Assembly: GCF_020283565.1 (NCBI RefSeq)
Contig: NC_060065.1
Location: 23,672,409-23,736,408 of the forward strand
Direction: 5' to 3'
DNA length: 64,000 nt
DNA from: Trifolium pratense
Taxonomy: Eukaryota > Streptophyta > Magnoliopsida > Fabales > Fabaceae
Shown: piece after piece, positions 11,093-22,510 of the stretch
Layout of the letters: each line of letters opens with the position of its first letter
Position numbering within the stretch: the first letter of the stretch is position 1
Made by a program: the position numbers and the translations under genes
The notes under the pieces: model-generated
Seen by the model: only the letters and a program-made list of their open reading frames with translations
Told to the model about the DNA's origin: nothing
Databases searched by the model: none

Positions 11093-12134
11093 TGTTGGGT
11101 TTTTGTAAGTTGGCTACATTTTGCAAAAACATATTTTAGCCAAGTGTTGAGACAAGTGTGCTGACCCCAAGTGTTGTGACAAATGTTGTTACACTTTGGA
11201 ACAACACCTGACTCTGTTCTGCGCGCGCCAGCTGGATGTTTTTATTTTCTACTCAATCTTTTGAAGATCTGTTTGAAGAATTATTTCGTGGTTTCTTATA
11301 CAACAAGACGCACGTGATCAATGTGTTTCAGAAGGCAGCTGAACCCTAGTTCTATTTTCCAAAGGAATTATATTTTTGGAAAATATATTTTTGCGGTTTC
11401 AAAAATATAACTATTATTTTCAAAAATATATCTCTGCTGCCGCAATTCTAGAAGCCCTAATTTTGTCTTGAAGCCCAAGTCATTCTACTACTATAAATAC
11501 GAAGGCAAGCATATGGTTTCAAGCATCTAAAATCGTGTTCTTAAAAAGCGTGTGTTATTAGGGTTTTAGAGTGTTAATTGTGAGCCTTTCTTGTATCTCA
11601 TTGATGCAAGCTTAGGACCTGTGTTTTACTGAGTTGTAATTGTGAACTTCTCCTAAGCTTTGAAGTACGGAGATTGTTCTATTGTGTTGTGTGGTTTACT
11701 CGCAAGCTTTTAAGCAAGAGTGAATCCTAGTTTCTTAGGAGTGTGTCTCCACCTGTTGTGATTGTTGAATTGAATAACAACGCTGTCTGTGTTGTTAAGG
11801 TGGGAATTGGGACGGGGTCTCATATCTAGGAGTTCCTAGGTAGAAGTGTCATTGGGTAGTGATTAAGTGAGAAGTTGTAAACGGGTGAGTTTAGCTTCAA
11901 AGTAATACTGCTGATAGTGGACTTCATTCCTGGATTGGTATCCCCCAGAGTAGGCTTTAGGCTGAACTGGGTTAACAACTCTTGTGTGTTATTTACTTTA
12001 CTGTTTGTATTGTTTTATGTTATTTGCTCTGTTCTGTAGACAAGTGTTGGCGCACCGGTAGCAACATCTGTCTACAACAGACAAGTGTTGATACACCTTG
12101 ATCAACACCTGTCCACTGTGTGCCAGGAATTTCA
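11093..12134 (+). repeat. B-outer 5' LTR
   Basis: TGTTGGG...ATTTCA, with TATAAATA at 11492-11499. Clusters of the CAAGTGT/ACACCTG motif lie near the start (U3, from about 11141) and near the end (about 12041-12117). Primer binding site TGGCATCAGAGC is at 12137-12148 (one mismatch to the tRNA-Met-type site). Confidence 0.95.
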
Positions 12135-12203
12135 ATTGGCATCAGAGCAGGCACCCTGTTCTGAATTTTAGGGTGAGCTCCAGGGAAACTTTTTCTGGCA
12201 AGG

Positions 12204-13979
12204 ATGGACAAAGAAGGAGGGTTTGTTACCAGACCACCTCTTCTGGTTGGTGCTTCAAACTATGACTATTGGAAGTCCCGCATGATGGCCTTTCTAAAAC
12301 AAATTGATAGCAAGACATGGAAGGCAGTTCTGAGAGGGTGGACTCCACCTGTGAAGATGGACAAAGATGGTAAACCAACTCTTGAGTTGAAATCTGCTGA
12401 AGAATGGTCCAAAGAAGAGGATGAGCTTGCTCTTGCAAACTCAAAAGCATTATATGCACTATATAATGGTGTTGACAAGCACATATTCAGACTCATCAAA
12501 AAGTATGTCTCTGCTAAGGAAGCTTGGACAATTCTTGAGACTGTTCATGAAGGTACCTCTAAAGTGAAGCTGTCAAAGCTACAACTCCTAACCACTAAGT
12601 TTGAGAATCTAAGAATGAATGATGATGAAACCATTCAGGAATTTCACATGACCATACTTGACTATGATAATCAGTTTGATGCCTTGGGTGAAAAGATACC
12701 TGAAGAAAAGCTGGTAAGGAAGATGCTTAGGTCTTTACCTAAAAAGTTTGATATGAAGGTCACAGCTATAGAAGAAGCCAAAGATATCACAGAAATGAAG
12801 CTGGATGAACTGGTTGGTTCATTACAAACTTACGAGGTGGCTACAAATGAAAGGATGGATAAGAAAACCAAGAGCATTGCCTTTGTCTCGAATGCTGAGG
12901 AAGAAGATCAACAGAGTGACACGGAGTCTGAGAATAGCATCTCTGATGCAATGGTTCTTCTAGGAAAACAATTTAATAAGGTGCTAAAAATAATGGACAA
13001 ACGTCCAAAGACAAGTGCAGCCGACACTGGCCGCAACACTTACAGAAATTTCAGAAAACCTATGTCAGATGAGAAGACAGCTCTTAATAAAAGTGTCCAA
13101 TGTCTTGAATGTGAAGGGTATGGACACATTAGAACTGAATGTGCAACCTTCTTGAAGAAACAGAAAAAGGGGTTAACTGTTTCATGGTCAGATGAGGATT
13201 CTGAAGGAGAAGCTGATACTGCAAAGTCTATTCATGCACTGACAGGTGTATACACATCTGATACTGAATCATGTGATGAAGAACTCACCTTTGATGAACT
13301 TGCTGAATCATACAAGGAGCTGTGTCTAAGGAGTGAAGAAGTCTGCAGAATCTCAGAAAAACAAAAGGAGACAATCTCAAAGTTGCAAACTGAAAGAATT
13401 GTCAATCTAACAAAAATCTCTGAGATTGGTGTTAAGTGTGAAGAAGGGTTGAAAACAATTGAGGAGCAGAAGGCAATCATCGCCAATCTGGAAACAGATA
13501 AGCTTGAGCAACTAGCAGAAATATCTAAGCTGAATGAAGAGGTAACTGAATTGAACTCTCATCTTGAGAATCTAAAGAAGCATGTTGTTATGTTATTTAA
13601 AGGAACTGACCTAGATGAAATCCTAGAAAAACTACCTACCCCTAGTAGAGCCAAAACAGGCATTGGGTATGAGTATAAAAGCGTTAATAGAATTAAGGAT
13701 TACAACAAAGATGGAAAATATATGCCTGAGATAAGTAAGCAACCCTCTCCAACAATGTATGGAAAAATGTCACCACACTTGTCCACCGGACATCATACTA
13801 CACACAGACAAGTGTTACCACATATGGCTCCACATCGTCAAAGAAGGCAGAATCCTAAATTTATACCAAGGCACAAAAGCAAATATCGTTCATGGAGATG
13901 TCATCACTGTGGAAGAAAGGGGCACATAAGACCTTACTGCTATAAGTTATATGGGTATCCAAATGAAACTATTCAAGAG
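12204..13979 (+). pseudogene. B-outer Gag (5' part of gag-pol), interrupted
   Basis: ATG at 12204 ([12 protein letters not shown]), 70 bp after the LTR. The Gag core (YDYWKSRM to [12 protein letters not shown], about residues 27-180, copia UBN2-type) is followed by a CCHC knuckle (CLECEGYGHIRTEC), a long coiled coil and a second knuckle ([14 protein letters not shown]). The frame is interrupted by B-inner at 13980. The continuation, in frame, is at 23556. The apparent 615-aa ORF ends in a few LTR-encoded residues that are not part of the protein. Except for the insertion, this Gag is intact and very close to B-inner's. Confidence 0.9.
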
Positions 13980-15019
13980 TGTTGGGTTTTTGTATATTGG
14001 CTACATTTTGCAAAAACATATTTTAGCCAAGTGTTGAGACAAGTGTGCTGACCCCAAGTGTTGTGACAAATGTTGTTACACTTTGGAACAACACCTGACT
14101 CTGTTCTGCGCGCGCCAGCTGGATGTTTTTATTTTCTACTCAATCTTTTGAAGATCTGTTTGAAGAATTGTTTCAAGGTTTCTTACAGAAGAAGGCGCAC
14201 GTGTTTAATGTGTTTCATGAGGCAGCTAAACCCTAGTTTTATTTTCCAAAGGAATTATATTTTTGGAAAATATATTTTTGCGGTTTCAAAAATATAACTA
14301 TTATTTTCAAAAATATATCTCTGCTGCCGCAATTCTAGAAGCCCTAATTTTGTCTTGAAGCCCAAGTCGTTCAACTACTATAAATACGAAGGCAAGCATA
14401 TGGTTTCAAGCATCTAAAATCGTGTTCTTACAAAGCGTGTGTTTTAGGATTTTAGAGTGTTAATTGTGAGCCTATCTTGTGTCTCATTGATGCAAGCTTA
14501 GGACCTGAGTGTTATTGAGTTGTAAGTGTGAACTTCTCCTAAGCTTTGAAGTACGGAGATTGTTCTATTGTGTTGTGTGGTTTACTCGCAAGCTTTTAAG
14601 CAAGAGTGAATCCTAGTTTCTTAGGAGTGTGTCTCCACCTGTTGTGCTTGTGTAATTGAATAGCAGCGCTGTCTGTGTTGCTAAGGTGGGAATTGGGACG
14701 GGGTCTCATATCTAGGAGTTCCTAGGTAGAAGGGTCATTGGGTAGTGATTAAGTGAGAAGTTGTAAACGGGTGAGTTTAGCTTCGAAGTAATACTGCTGA
14801 TAGTGGACTTCATTCCTGGATTGGTATCCCCCAGAGTAGGCTTTAGGCTGAACTGGGTTAACAACTCTCGTGTGTTATTTACTTTACTGTTTGTATTGTT
14901 TTAAGTTATTTGCTCTGTTTATAGACAAGTGTTGGCGCACCAGTGACAACATCTGTCTACAACAGACAAGTGTTGCTACACCTTGAGCAACACCTGTCCA
15001 CTGTGTGCCAGGAATTTCA
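13980..15019 (+). repeat. B-inner 5' LTR with promoter
   Basis: TATAAATA is at 14379-14386, about 400 bp from the LTR start. The upstream part has a dense cluster of CAAGTGT/CAAATGT/ACACCTG half-sites (14028-14097). A second cluster lies just before the primer site (14926-14999). The small ORF seen here (14070-14297) recurs in the other LTR copies and is not credible as a gene. Confidence 0.94.
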
Positions 15020-15021
15020 AT

Positions 15022-15033
15022 TGGTATCAGAGC
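15022..15033 (+). other. B-inner primer binding site (tRNA-iMet type)
   Basis: TGGTATCAGAGC starts two bases after the LTR. It is complementary to the 3' end of plant initiator tRNA-Met, the usual primer of Ty1/copia elements. Confidence 0.93.
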
Positions 15034-15088
15034 AGGCACCCTGTTCTGAATTTTAGGGTGAGCTCCAGGGAAATCGTTTCTGGCAAGG

Positions 15089-18000
15089 ATGGACAAAGAA
15101 GGAGGTTTTGTTACCAGACCACCTCTCTTGGTTGGCGCTTCAAACTATGACTATTGGAAGTCCCGCATGATGGCCTTCCTAAAACAAATTGATAGCAAGA
15201 CATGGAAGGCAATTCTGAGAGGATGGACTCCACCTGTGAAGATGGACAAAGATGGTAAACCAACTCTTGAGTTGAAATCTGCTGAAGAATGGTCCAAAGA
15301 AGAAGATGAGCTTGCTCTTGCAAACTCAAAAGCATTATATGCGCTATATAATGGTGTTGACAAGCACATATTCAGACTCATCAAAAAGTGTGTCTGTGCT
15401 AAGGAAGCTTGGACAATTCTTGAGACTGTTCATGAAGGTACTTCTAAAGTGAAGATGTCGAAGCTACAACTCCTAACAACTAAGTTTGAGAATCTAAGAA
15501 TGAATGATGATGAAACCATTCAGGATTTTCACATGACCATACTTGATTTTGACAATCAATTTGATGCCTTGGGTGAAAAGATACCTGAAGAAAAGCTGGT
15601 AAGAAAAATGCTCAGGTCTCTACCTAAGAAGTTTGACATGAAAGTCACAGCTATAGAAGAAGCAAAGGATATCACAGATATGAAGCTAGATGAACTGGTT
15701 GGTTCACTACAAACCTATGAGGTAGCCACAAATGAAAAGATGGATAAGAAAAACAAAAGTATTGCTTTTGTTTCAAATGCTGAGGAAGAAGATCAACTGA
15801 GTGACACAGAATCTGAACAAAGCATCTCTGATGCAATGGTTCTTTTGGGAAAACAATTTAATAAGGTGCTAAAGAGAATGGACAAACGCTCTAAGACAGG
15901 TGCAGCTGACATTGGTCGCAACACTTACAGGAATTTCAGAAAACCTGTAACAGATGAGAAATCAGCTCCAAATAAAGGTGTTCAATGCCATGAATGTGAG
16001 GGGTTTGGTCACATCAGAAGTGAATGTGGAACCTTTCTGAAGAAACAAAAGAAGGGGTTAACTGTAACTTGGTCAGATGAAGATTCTGAAGGAGAAGCTG
16101 ATACTGCAAAAGCTATACATGTATTGACAAGTGTTTGCACATCTGACACTGAATCATGTGAAGAAGAACTAACCTTTGATGAACTTGCTGAATCATATAA
16201 AAAGCTGTGTCTGAAGAGTGCAGAAGTCTGCAGAGTCTCTGAAGAGCAAAAAGAAACAATCACTAAGTTGCAAACTGAGAGAGCTGCTAATTTGTCAAGA
16301 ATCTCTGAATTTAGTACTAAATGGGAAGATAGTTTAAAGATCATTGAGGAACAGAAGGCAACTATCATCAACTTAGAAGCTGACAAGATCAAACAACTGA
16401 CTGAGATAGCCCATCTGAATGAAGAGGTAACTGAATTAAACTCTCATCTTGAGAATTTAAAGAAGCATGTTCTTAGGCTATTCAAAGGAAGTGATCTAGA
16501 TGAAATCCTGGAAACTTTGCCTGCTCCTAGTAGATCCAAAACAGGCATTGGGTACGAGTACAAAAATGTTAATAGGATCATGGATTACAACAAAGAAGGG
16601 AAATATATGCCTGAGATAAGTAAACAACCTTCTCCAAAAATGCATGACAGGATGTCGCCACACCTGGCTCCTAGACAGCAGAGACAAGTGTCACCACATG
16701 TGGCACCACATCAGCAAAGATGGCAGAGACCTAGATTTATACCTAGACCTAGAAGCAGGTACCACTCATGGAGATGTCACCACTGTGGAAGAAAGGGGCA
16801 CATAAGGCCTTACTGCTACAAATTGTATGGTTATCCAAGTGAAGTTCCTCAAGAGTCTGATCCATCCATTACTAAAACAAGGATGGAATGGAAGCAAAAA
16901 GATGATGCAATCAATACCAAGGAGTATACAGCTGAAAGCAGTGGGAAAAGTTTGATTGCCCATACGTCTCTCAGAGCCTCATCAAAAGAAGATTGGTACT
17001 TTGATAGTGGTTGTTCCAGACACATGACTGGTGTTGAAAAATATTTAAAGGAAGTAAAATCCTATGCCACAAGTTTTGTGACATTTGGAGATGGAGCAAA
17101 AGGGGAAATCAAAGGTATTGGAAGACTGATTGACCATGGTCTACCAAAACTTGAAAATGTTCTCCTTGTAAAAGGACTAACTGCCAATCTAATCAGTATA
17201 AGCCAACTATGTGATCAAGGCATGAAAGTCAACTTTACAAAAAATGAATGTCTGGTCAGCAATAATGAAGGAGACATCCTTATGAGGGGTGTTAGATCAA
17301 AAGACAACTGCTACTTGTGGATCCCTCTTGAAGAAGCTAATGTATCTACATGTCTCTTAACTAAAAATGAAGAGGTTAAGCTGTGGCATCAAAAATTAGG
17401 ACACCTTAACCTGAAGAGCATGAAGAGAGTCATATCAGAAGAAGCTGTCAGAGGACTACCAAGCTTACAGATACAGGAAGGCAATATCTGTAGTGAATGT
17501 CAGATTGGGAAGCAAACCAAAGTGTCGCACCAAAAGTTGCAACACTTGTCCACCTCTAGAGTTCTTGAGTTACTACATATGGATCTGATGGGGCCCATAC
17601 AAGTTGAGAGTCTTGGAGGTAAGAAATATGTTCTTGTTATTGTTGATGACTTCTCTAGATATACTTGGGTAAATTTCATTAGGGAAAAATCTGAGACTTT
17701 TGAAGAATTCAAAAATCTTTGTGTACAACTTCAAAAGGAGAAAGACTTTGGTATTGTAAGAATCAGAAGTGACCATGGTAAGGAGTTTGAAAACTCTAAA
17801 TTTGCTGATTTTTGTGCTGCTGAAGGAATAATTCATGAATTTTCTTCACCAATTACACCTCAACAAAATGGTGTGGTTGAAAGAAAGAATAGAACCTTAC
17901 AGGAATCTGCTAGAGTAATGTTGCATGCCAAAAATGTTCCTTACAAGTTCTGGGCTGAAGCCATGAATACAGCATGTTACATTCACAATAGAGTAACATT

Positions 18001-20032
18001 AAGAAAAGGTACTACTACAACACTGTATGAACTATGGAAGAATAGGAAGCCTACTGTGAAATATTTCCATGTGTTTGGGTCAAAATGTTATATTTTGGCA
18101 GATAGAGAACCTAGGAGAAAATTGGACCCCAAAAGTGATGAGGGGATATTTTTAGGTTACTCAACCAACAGCAGAGCCTACAGGGTTTTTAACTCCAGAA
18201 CAAGAACTATGATGGAATCAATTAATGTTGTTGTTGATGATAGTGATACAACAAGTACAGATCCAGCTGAAGAGACAGATGTCATAACACCTGTCCCAAC
18301 ACCTGATGATGATCAAACTGAACCTGAACCTGATCAACATTCTGAATCTACTACAGAGGTTCCTAGGCCAAACAAGGGACCATCTACTAGAACACAGAAG
18401 AATCATCCTCTGGAACTTGTCATTGGAAATCCAAATCAAGGAATTGCAACAAGAAGATCAAAAGAAGCAATTTCCAATTCATGCTTCATATCAAAGATTG
18501 AACCAAAGAATGTTAAAGAAGCTTTGACTGATGAATACTGGATCAATGCTATGCAGGAGGAACTAACTCAGTTCAAAAGAAGTGAGGTATGGGATCTAGT
18601 ACCTAGACCAGATGGTATAAATGTTATTGGTACAAAGTGGGTGTACAAGAACAAAACTGATGAAAATGGTGATATTACTAGAAATAAAGCCAGACTTGTA
18701 GCACAAGGATACACCCAGATAGAAGGAGTAGATTTTGATGAGACTTTTGCTCCAGTTGCTCGCTTGGAGTCCATAAGATTACTCTTGGCTGTGGCATGCA
18801 TTTTGAAATTCAAGCTATATCAAATGGATGTAAAAAGTGCATTCCTAAATGGCTATCTAAATGAAGAGGTATATGTTGAGCAACCAAAAGGGTTTGTAGA
18901 TCCAAGCTTTCCTAACCATGTTTACAAACTAAAGAAAGCACTCTATGGATTAAAACAAGCCCCTAGAGCATGGTATGAAAGATTGACTGAATTCCTTGTC
19001 AGCCATGGATACAAGAAGGGTGGTAATGATAAAACCTTGTTTGTAAGAGAAGAGAAAGGGAAGCTAATGATAGCTCAGATATATGTGGATGATATTGTAT
19101 TTGGTGGAATGTCGCGACAAATGGTGGAACATTTTGTGCATCAAATGCAATCTGAATTTGAAATGAGTCTTGTAGGTGAGCTAACTTATTTTTTAGGTCT
19201 TCAGGTCAAACAAATGGAAGACACCATATTTATCTCTCAAGAAAAATATGCAAGAAACATTGTAAAGAAATTTGGAATGGAAGGTGGTAGTCACAAAAGG
19301 ACACCTGCACCTACACACTTGAAGCTTACCAAAGATGAGAAAGGGGTTGATGTGGATCAAAGTCTCTATAGAAGTATGATTGGGAGCTTACTATATCTCA
19401 CAGCTAGCAGGCCTGATATCATGTTTGCAGTTGGAGTTTGTGCTAGATACCAATCTGAACCCAAGATGAGTCATCTGACTCAAGTAAAGAGGATCTTCAA
19501 ATATATCAATGGCACATGTGGCTATGGAATTCTATACACTCATGGTAATAATTCTACCTTAATTGGATATTGTGATGCAGATTGGGCTGGAAGTGCTGAT
19601 GATAGAAAGAGCACCTCGGGTGCATGTTTCTTCTTGGGAAACAATCTAGTATCTTGGTTTAGTAAGAAGCAAAATAGTGTATCTCTATCAACAGCTGAGG
19701 CAGAATATATAGCAGCTGGAAGTAGTTGCTCACAATTGTTATGGATGAGACAAATGTTGAAAGAGTATAGTGTGGAGCAAGATGTCATGACACTTTACTG
19801 TGACAATCTGAGTGCTATAAACATTTCTAAAAACCCTATTCAACATAGTAGGACTAAGCACATTGATATACGTCATCATTTTATAAGGGAGCTTGTAGAA
19901 GAAAAAATTGTTACACTTGAGCACATTGCATCTGAAGAACAGTTAGCAGACATTTTTACTAAAGCTTTGGACGCAAGTCAATTTGAAAAATTGAGAGGCA
20001 AATTGGGAATTTGCCTTTTTGAAAATCAATAG
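15089..20032 (+). CDS. B-inner Gag-Pol polyprotein, 1647 aa
   Basis: A single open frame encodes capsid, protease, integrase, reverse transcriptase and RNase H in the Ty1/copia order. Gag core is about residues 27-180. CCHC knuckles start at about 300 and 563, separated by a coiled coil (about 375-480). The protease Asp is about 639 (DSG). The integrase HHCC domain starts near His767, and catalytic Asp832, Asp895 and Glu931 give a D-35-E spacing. The reverse transcriptase has Asp1247 (MDVKSAF) and YVDD at 1332-1335. RNase H has Asp1496, Glu1537 and Asp1572. The ATG at 15089 is the first in a good context after the primer site. The protein acts in cytoplasmic particles and then in nuclear integration. 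It ends at a UAG with a readthrough context, in frame with the next ORF. Confidence 0.97.
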   Translation: MDKEGGFVTRPPLLVGASNYDYWKSRMMAFLKQIDSKTWKAILRGWTPPVKMDKDGKPTLELKSAEEWSKEEDELALANSKALYALYNGVDKHIFRLIKKCVCAKEAWTILETVHEGTSKVKMSKLQLLTTKFENLRMNDDETIQDFHMTILDFDNQFDALGEKIPEEKLVRKMLRSLPKKFDMKVTAIEEAKDITDMKLDELVGSLQTYEVATNEKMDKKNKSIAFVSNAEEEDQLSDTESEQSISDAMVLLGKQFNKVLKRMDKRSKTGAADIGRNTYRNFRKPVTDEKSAPNKGVQCHECEGFGHIRSECGTFLKKQKKGLTVTWSDEDSEGEADTAKAIHVLTSVCTSDTESCEEELTFDELAESYKKLCLKSAEVCRVSEEQKETITKLQTERAANLSRISEFSTKWEDSLKIIEEQKATIINLEADKIKQLTEIAHLNEEVTELNSHLENLKKHVLRLFKGSDLDEILETLPAPSRSKTGIGYEYKNVNRIMDYNKEGKYMPEISKQPSPKMHDRMSPHLAPRQQRQVSPHVAPHQQRWQRPRFIPRPRSRYHSWRCHHCGRKGHIRPYCYKLYGYPSEVPQESDPSITKTRMEWKQKDDAINTKEYTAESSGKSLIAHTSLRASSKEDWYFDSGCSRHMTGVEKYLKEVKSYATSFVTFGDGAKGEIKGIGRLIDHGLPKLENVLLVKGLTANLISISQLCDQGMKVNFTKNECLVSNNEGDILMRGVRSKDNCYLWIPLEEANVSTCLLTKNEEVKLWHQKLGHLNLKSMKRVISEEAVRGLPSLQIQEGNICSECQIGKQTKVSHQKLQHLSTSRVLELLHMDLMGPIQVESLGGKKYVLVIVDDFSRYTWVNFIREKSETFEEFKNLCVQLQKEKDFGIVRIRSDHGKEFENSKFADFCAAEGIIHEFSSPITPQQNGVVERKNRTLQESARVMLHAKNVPYKFWAEAMNTACYIHNRVTLRKGTTTTLYELWKNRKPTVKYFHVFGSKCYILADREPRRKLDPKSDEGIFLGYSTNSRAYRVFNSRTRTMMESINVVVDDSDTTSTDPAEETDVITPVPTPDDDQTEPEPDQHSESTTEVPRPNKGPSTRTQKNHPLELVIGNPNQGIATRRSKEAISNSCFISKIEPKNVKEALTDEYWINAMQEELTQFKRSEVWDLVPRPDGINVIGTKWVYKNKTDENGDITRNKARLVAQGYTQIEGVDFDETFAPVARLESIRLLLAVACILKFKLYQMDVKSAFLNGYLNEEVYVEQPKGFVDPSFPNHVYKLKKALYGLKQAPRAWYERLTEFLVSHGYKKGGNDKTLFVREEKGKLMIAQIYVDDIVFGGMSRQMVEHFVHQMQSEFEMSLVGELTYFLGLQVKQMEDTIFISQEKYARNIVKKFGMEGGSHKRTPAPTHLKLTKDEKGVDVDQSLYRSMIGSLLYLTASRPDIMFAVGVCARYQSEPKMSHLTQVKRIFKYINGTCGYGILYTHGNNSTLIGYCDADWAGSADDRKSTSGACFFLGNNLVSWFSKKQNSVSLSTAEAEYIAAGSSCSQLLWMRQMLKEYSVEQDVMTLYCDNLSAINISKNPIQHSRTKHIDIRHHFIRELVEEKIVTLEHIASEEQLADIFTKALDASQFEKLRGKLGICLFENQ

Positions 20033-20038
20033 CAGTTA
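20030..20038 (+). promoter_or_regulatory. Programmed stop-codon readthrough signal (UAG CAG UUA)
   Basis: The Gag-Pol stop TAG is followed by CAGTTA, which fits the CARYYA context that promotes readthrough. This mechanism is established for the soybean element SIRE1. The frame stays open from 20033 to 21778, so readthrough would add 581 residues. B-outer keeps the identical TAG-CAGTTA at 25215-25223, also with an open downstream frame. Confidence 0.85.
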
Positions 20039-20260
20039 CTGCTTGGAGAGCGTGCAGCAGTTAATTTCTTTCTCCCAATCTTGGTGCACGCTAACTTAAG
20101 GGAGTTATTATTGGTTTTACAAAACCAACCTATCTTCACGCAAACTTCTCATCTTCTCTTCTCTCTCACGCAAATCAACTCAACTTCCACTTTGAATTTT
20201 CTCAGAGAACGTTCAACTTCCATCTTCTTCAATCACAAAATTCACCTCTGTTCACTCGTA

Positions 20261-21778
20261 ATGTCTGACTCGGCCAAATCTTCACCAACAAAGACAGATG
20301 CTGTACCATCACCACAAATGGCGATAAATGCTATTCCTCTCACCACCATACCTTCCATAAGTCCAACGATGAGGAGAAAATCTGTTGCAAAGAAGGCTAA
20401 ATCATCGCGAACGAATACAAATCCTTCCTCTCCCGCTGCAATTAAAACACGTAAAGGCAAGAAAGGGAAAGGTGAATCGAGTAAGCCTTTTACAATGTCT
20501 GAACTTCACATTGATCCACTACCATCAAGTGGTGTTGCAACGCCTGTCTCCAATCCTACAGTTGAAAATGTTACTGCATCTGGTAAGATTTCTGTTAATT
20601 TAGGTCTTAATGTTGAAAATCCTGCTGAAACCCTAGGTTTAAAGGACCCTGCTATGTCTGAAAAATTGGGGAAAACTGTACCTAACCCCCCTACTGTTGT
20701 TGATGCTAATATTGGTGCTTCCACTGAGACCAATAATGCTGTTGCTGATGAGTCTCTCAAAGAAACTGCTCCCTTAGATAATGTCTCATTCCATCTGGAG
20801 AATGGATCTGCAAGATGGAAGTTTGTGTATCATAGAAGGTTAGCTCTAGAAAGAAATTTGAAGAATGATATTCTTGAATGTCCAAGTGTTGTTGAAGCTC
20901 TTGAGTATGCTGGTTTGATGAAAACTGTTGTGGGTTTGGACAAGTGCTATGACAGGCTTGTCAAAGAATTTTTGATTAATGTAGCTGCAGACTGTAATGA
21001 TCCAGCAAGTCCTGAATACAGGCAAGTGTTTGTTCGTGGAAAGTGTGTTCAATTCTCTCCTATTGTGATAAACCAATATCTCCAAAGAAGTTCTGATGAA
21101 GTGGCTCCTCTAAAAGCCACAGATAATGAAATCTGCAAGGTCCTCACTGGTGGAAAAATTAAAGTGTGGCCAAGCAAGGCAAAGCTGTCTGCAACTTCCC
21201 TCTCACCATTCTATGCTGTTTTAAATAGGATTGCTGCCCATAATTGGGTACCAACCACCCACTCAGGTGATATTGCAAGAGGATTGGGTAGGTTCATCTA
21301 TGCTGTGGGTACCAAGGCCAATTTTGACTATGGAGCTTATTTCTTTCAAGAAACTTTAAGTCATGCTCTGACATATGCTGTTGAAAAGCCAGTTGCTCTC
21401 CCCACTCTGCTATGCAATATCATTCTTGAGCAACACCCAGATATACTAAGGAGTACTGATGTTCCTTGTAAAAGGAAAGGGGTGTTGGTGATTGAGCAGA
21501 GGCTGCTGGATGGGACAAATGCTGCAGCAGGTGTTGGCACATCTGTCCAGGGTGGTGTACTCTCTAGGAAGCAGATGATTGCAGACTTGACTGAGACCAG
21601 CAGAGCTCTTGAGGCCAGGAAGCTGAAAATAGATCGTGTGATTGAGGCACTCAAGGCTGAGGAAGCTGCTGAAATGGCTGAGGGTGAGCCAGATGGACAA
21701 GAAGGAAAAGAGGCTAGTGAGTCTGAGGATGGTTCTGAGGATGTGATGGAGGACTCTGATGAAAGTTCTTCAATCTGA
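20261..21778 (+). CDS. B-inner envelope-like ORF (505 aa from internal ATG)
   Basis: The function is unproven. Sirevirus ORFs at this position are called envelope-like. I see no signal peptide or clear membrane segment here. The N-terminus is Ser/Thr-rich and basic (residues about 38-75, nuclear-signal-like), the core starts at about residue 171 (PLDNVSFHLENG...) and the C-terminus is acidic. The core pattern (VKEFLINV, then FVRGKCVQFSP, then INQYL) resembles element C's second ORF (VREFLANA, VRGIRVYYS, INTLLG) and the Pfam 'putative plant transposon protein' type. Expression could be by readthrough from 20033. Alternatively it could start at the ATG at 20261, which sits after a CT-rich leader (20110-20260) typical of plant 5' UTRs. 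Relative to B-outer it lacks 177 codons. Confidence 0.85.
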   Translation: MSDSAKSSPTKTDAVPSPQMAINAIPLTTIPSISPTMRRKSVAKKAKSSRTNTNPSSPAAIKTRKGKKGKGESSKPFTMSELHIDPLPSSGVATPVSNPTVENVTASGKISVNLGLNVENPAETLGLKDPAMSEKLGKTVPNPPTVVDANIGASTETNNAVADESLKETAPLDNVSFHLENGSARWKFVYHRRLALERNLKNDILECPSVVEALEYAGLMKTVVGLDKCYDRLVKEFLINVAADCNDPASPEYRQVFVRGKCVQFSPIVINQYLQRSSDEVAPLKATDNEICKVLTGGKIKVWPSKAKLSATSLSPFYAVLNRIAAHNWVPTTHSGDIARGLGRFIYAVGTKANFDYGAYFFQETLSHALTYAVEKPVALPTLLCNIILEQHPDILRSTDVPCKRKGVLVIEQRLLDGTNAAAGVGTSVQGGVLSRKQMIADLTETSRALEARKLKIDRVIEALKAEEAAEMAEGEPDGQEGKEASESEDGSEDVMEDSDESSSI

Positions 21779-22510
21779 TTTCTGGTGTTTCCTTATATTT
21801 GGTTCTGATGTACTTTTGGTGTTTCTTTTGTTGTTCCTTTTATGGGCAAGGCCCTGAATTTCTAGCACCTGTGTGTGCTCTATGGTCTGTAATAACTGCA
21901 CACTGATATTCTCTATGCTCTGGTACACTATGATCTCCTATTCATGATGTTTGTCTAAATTGTGGCTAAAAAGGGGGAGTAGTGTGTGTGTGTGACAAGT
22001 GTGTGGACAGATGTTCTCACATCTGGAGACTGTTGACTGTTTTTGCATGAAATGTTCGTATACTCGTATTGAGGGGGAGTGTGAGTAATATGCATGTACT
22101 GAGGGGGAGTAGTAAATATTCTTTCTCTATCTGGTGTGTGTATGCATGAATTCAGGGGGAGTGTGAGTGAAATTATCTCTTGATCGCCTGAATGTATTTG
22201 ATGACAAATGTTGTGCCAAGTGTTATGGCACCTGACTAATGAGTCCACTATCTACTATGACTGAGAATTTATTTTTCTCAGATGTTTATGGGAATTTATT
22301 TTTCCTTGTGTTGTTCCATGAGGCTATTTATCTTTATTCCGCTGTTGCATTGCCTCTGATGCTACTTGACTATCTTGGAAGTAGTTTTTTATTGTGTGTT
22401 ACTTTCTTTCCTAGTTGTGTGATCATGTTGACTCGAAGGAAAGGTAATACTGTATCTCTCTATATACTGGTCTAATATTGTTTTAGCCAAAATTTGCCAA
22501 AGGGGGAGAT
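21779..22510 (+). other. B-inner 3' region with multiple polypurine tracts
   Basis: AGGGGGAG-type tracts occur near 21971, 22071, 22101, 22154 and 22501. The last directly abuts the LTR (AAAGGGGGAGAT at 22499-22510). Multiple PPT copies are a Sirevirus hallmark. Strong CARRTGT-N4-RCAYYTG palindromes lie at 22008-22025 and 22217-22234. I see no ORF of note. Confidence 0.85.

Noticed and set aside
14070..14297. 75-aa ORF found in B LTRs (also 22601-22828)
   Set aside because: It recurs because LTRs are duplicated, lacks any domain, and is lost in the B-outer LTRs by small changes.
20081..20260. TTG at 20081 as translation start of the B-inner 3' ORF
   Set aside because: A non-ATG start is unlikely in a plant; the segment is better explained as readthrough extension or as the leader before the ATG at 20261.
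12204..22510. Pararetrovirus (caulimovirus-like) integration
   Set aside because: LTRs, target duplications, integrase with D-35-E and copia domain order identify LTR retrotransposons; no movement-protein or viral coat motifs were seen.
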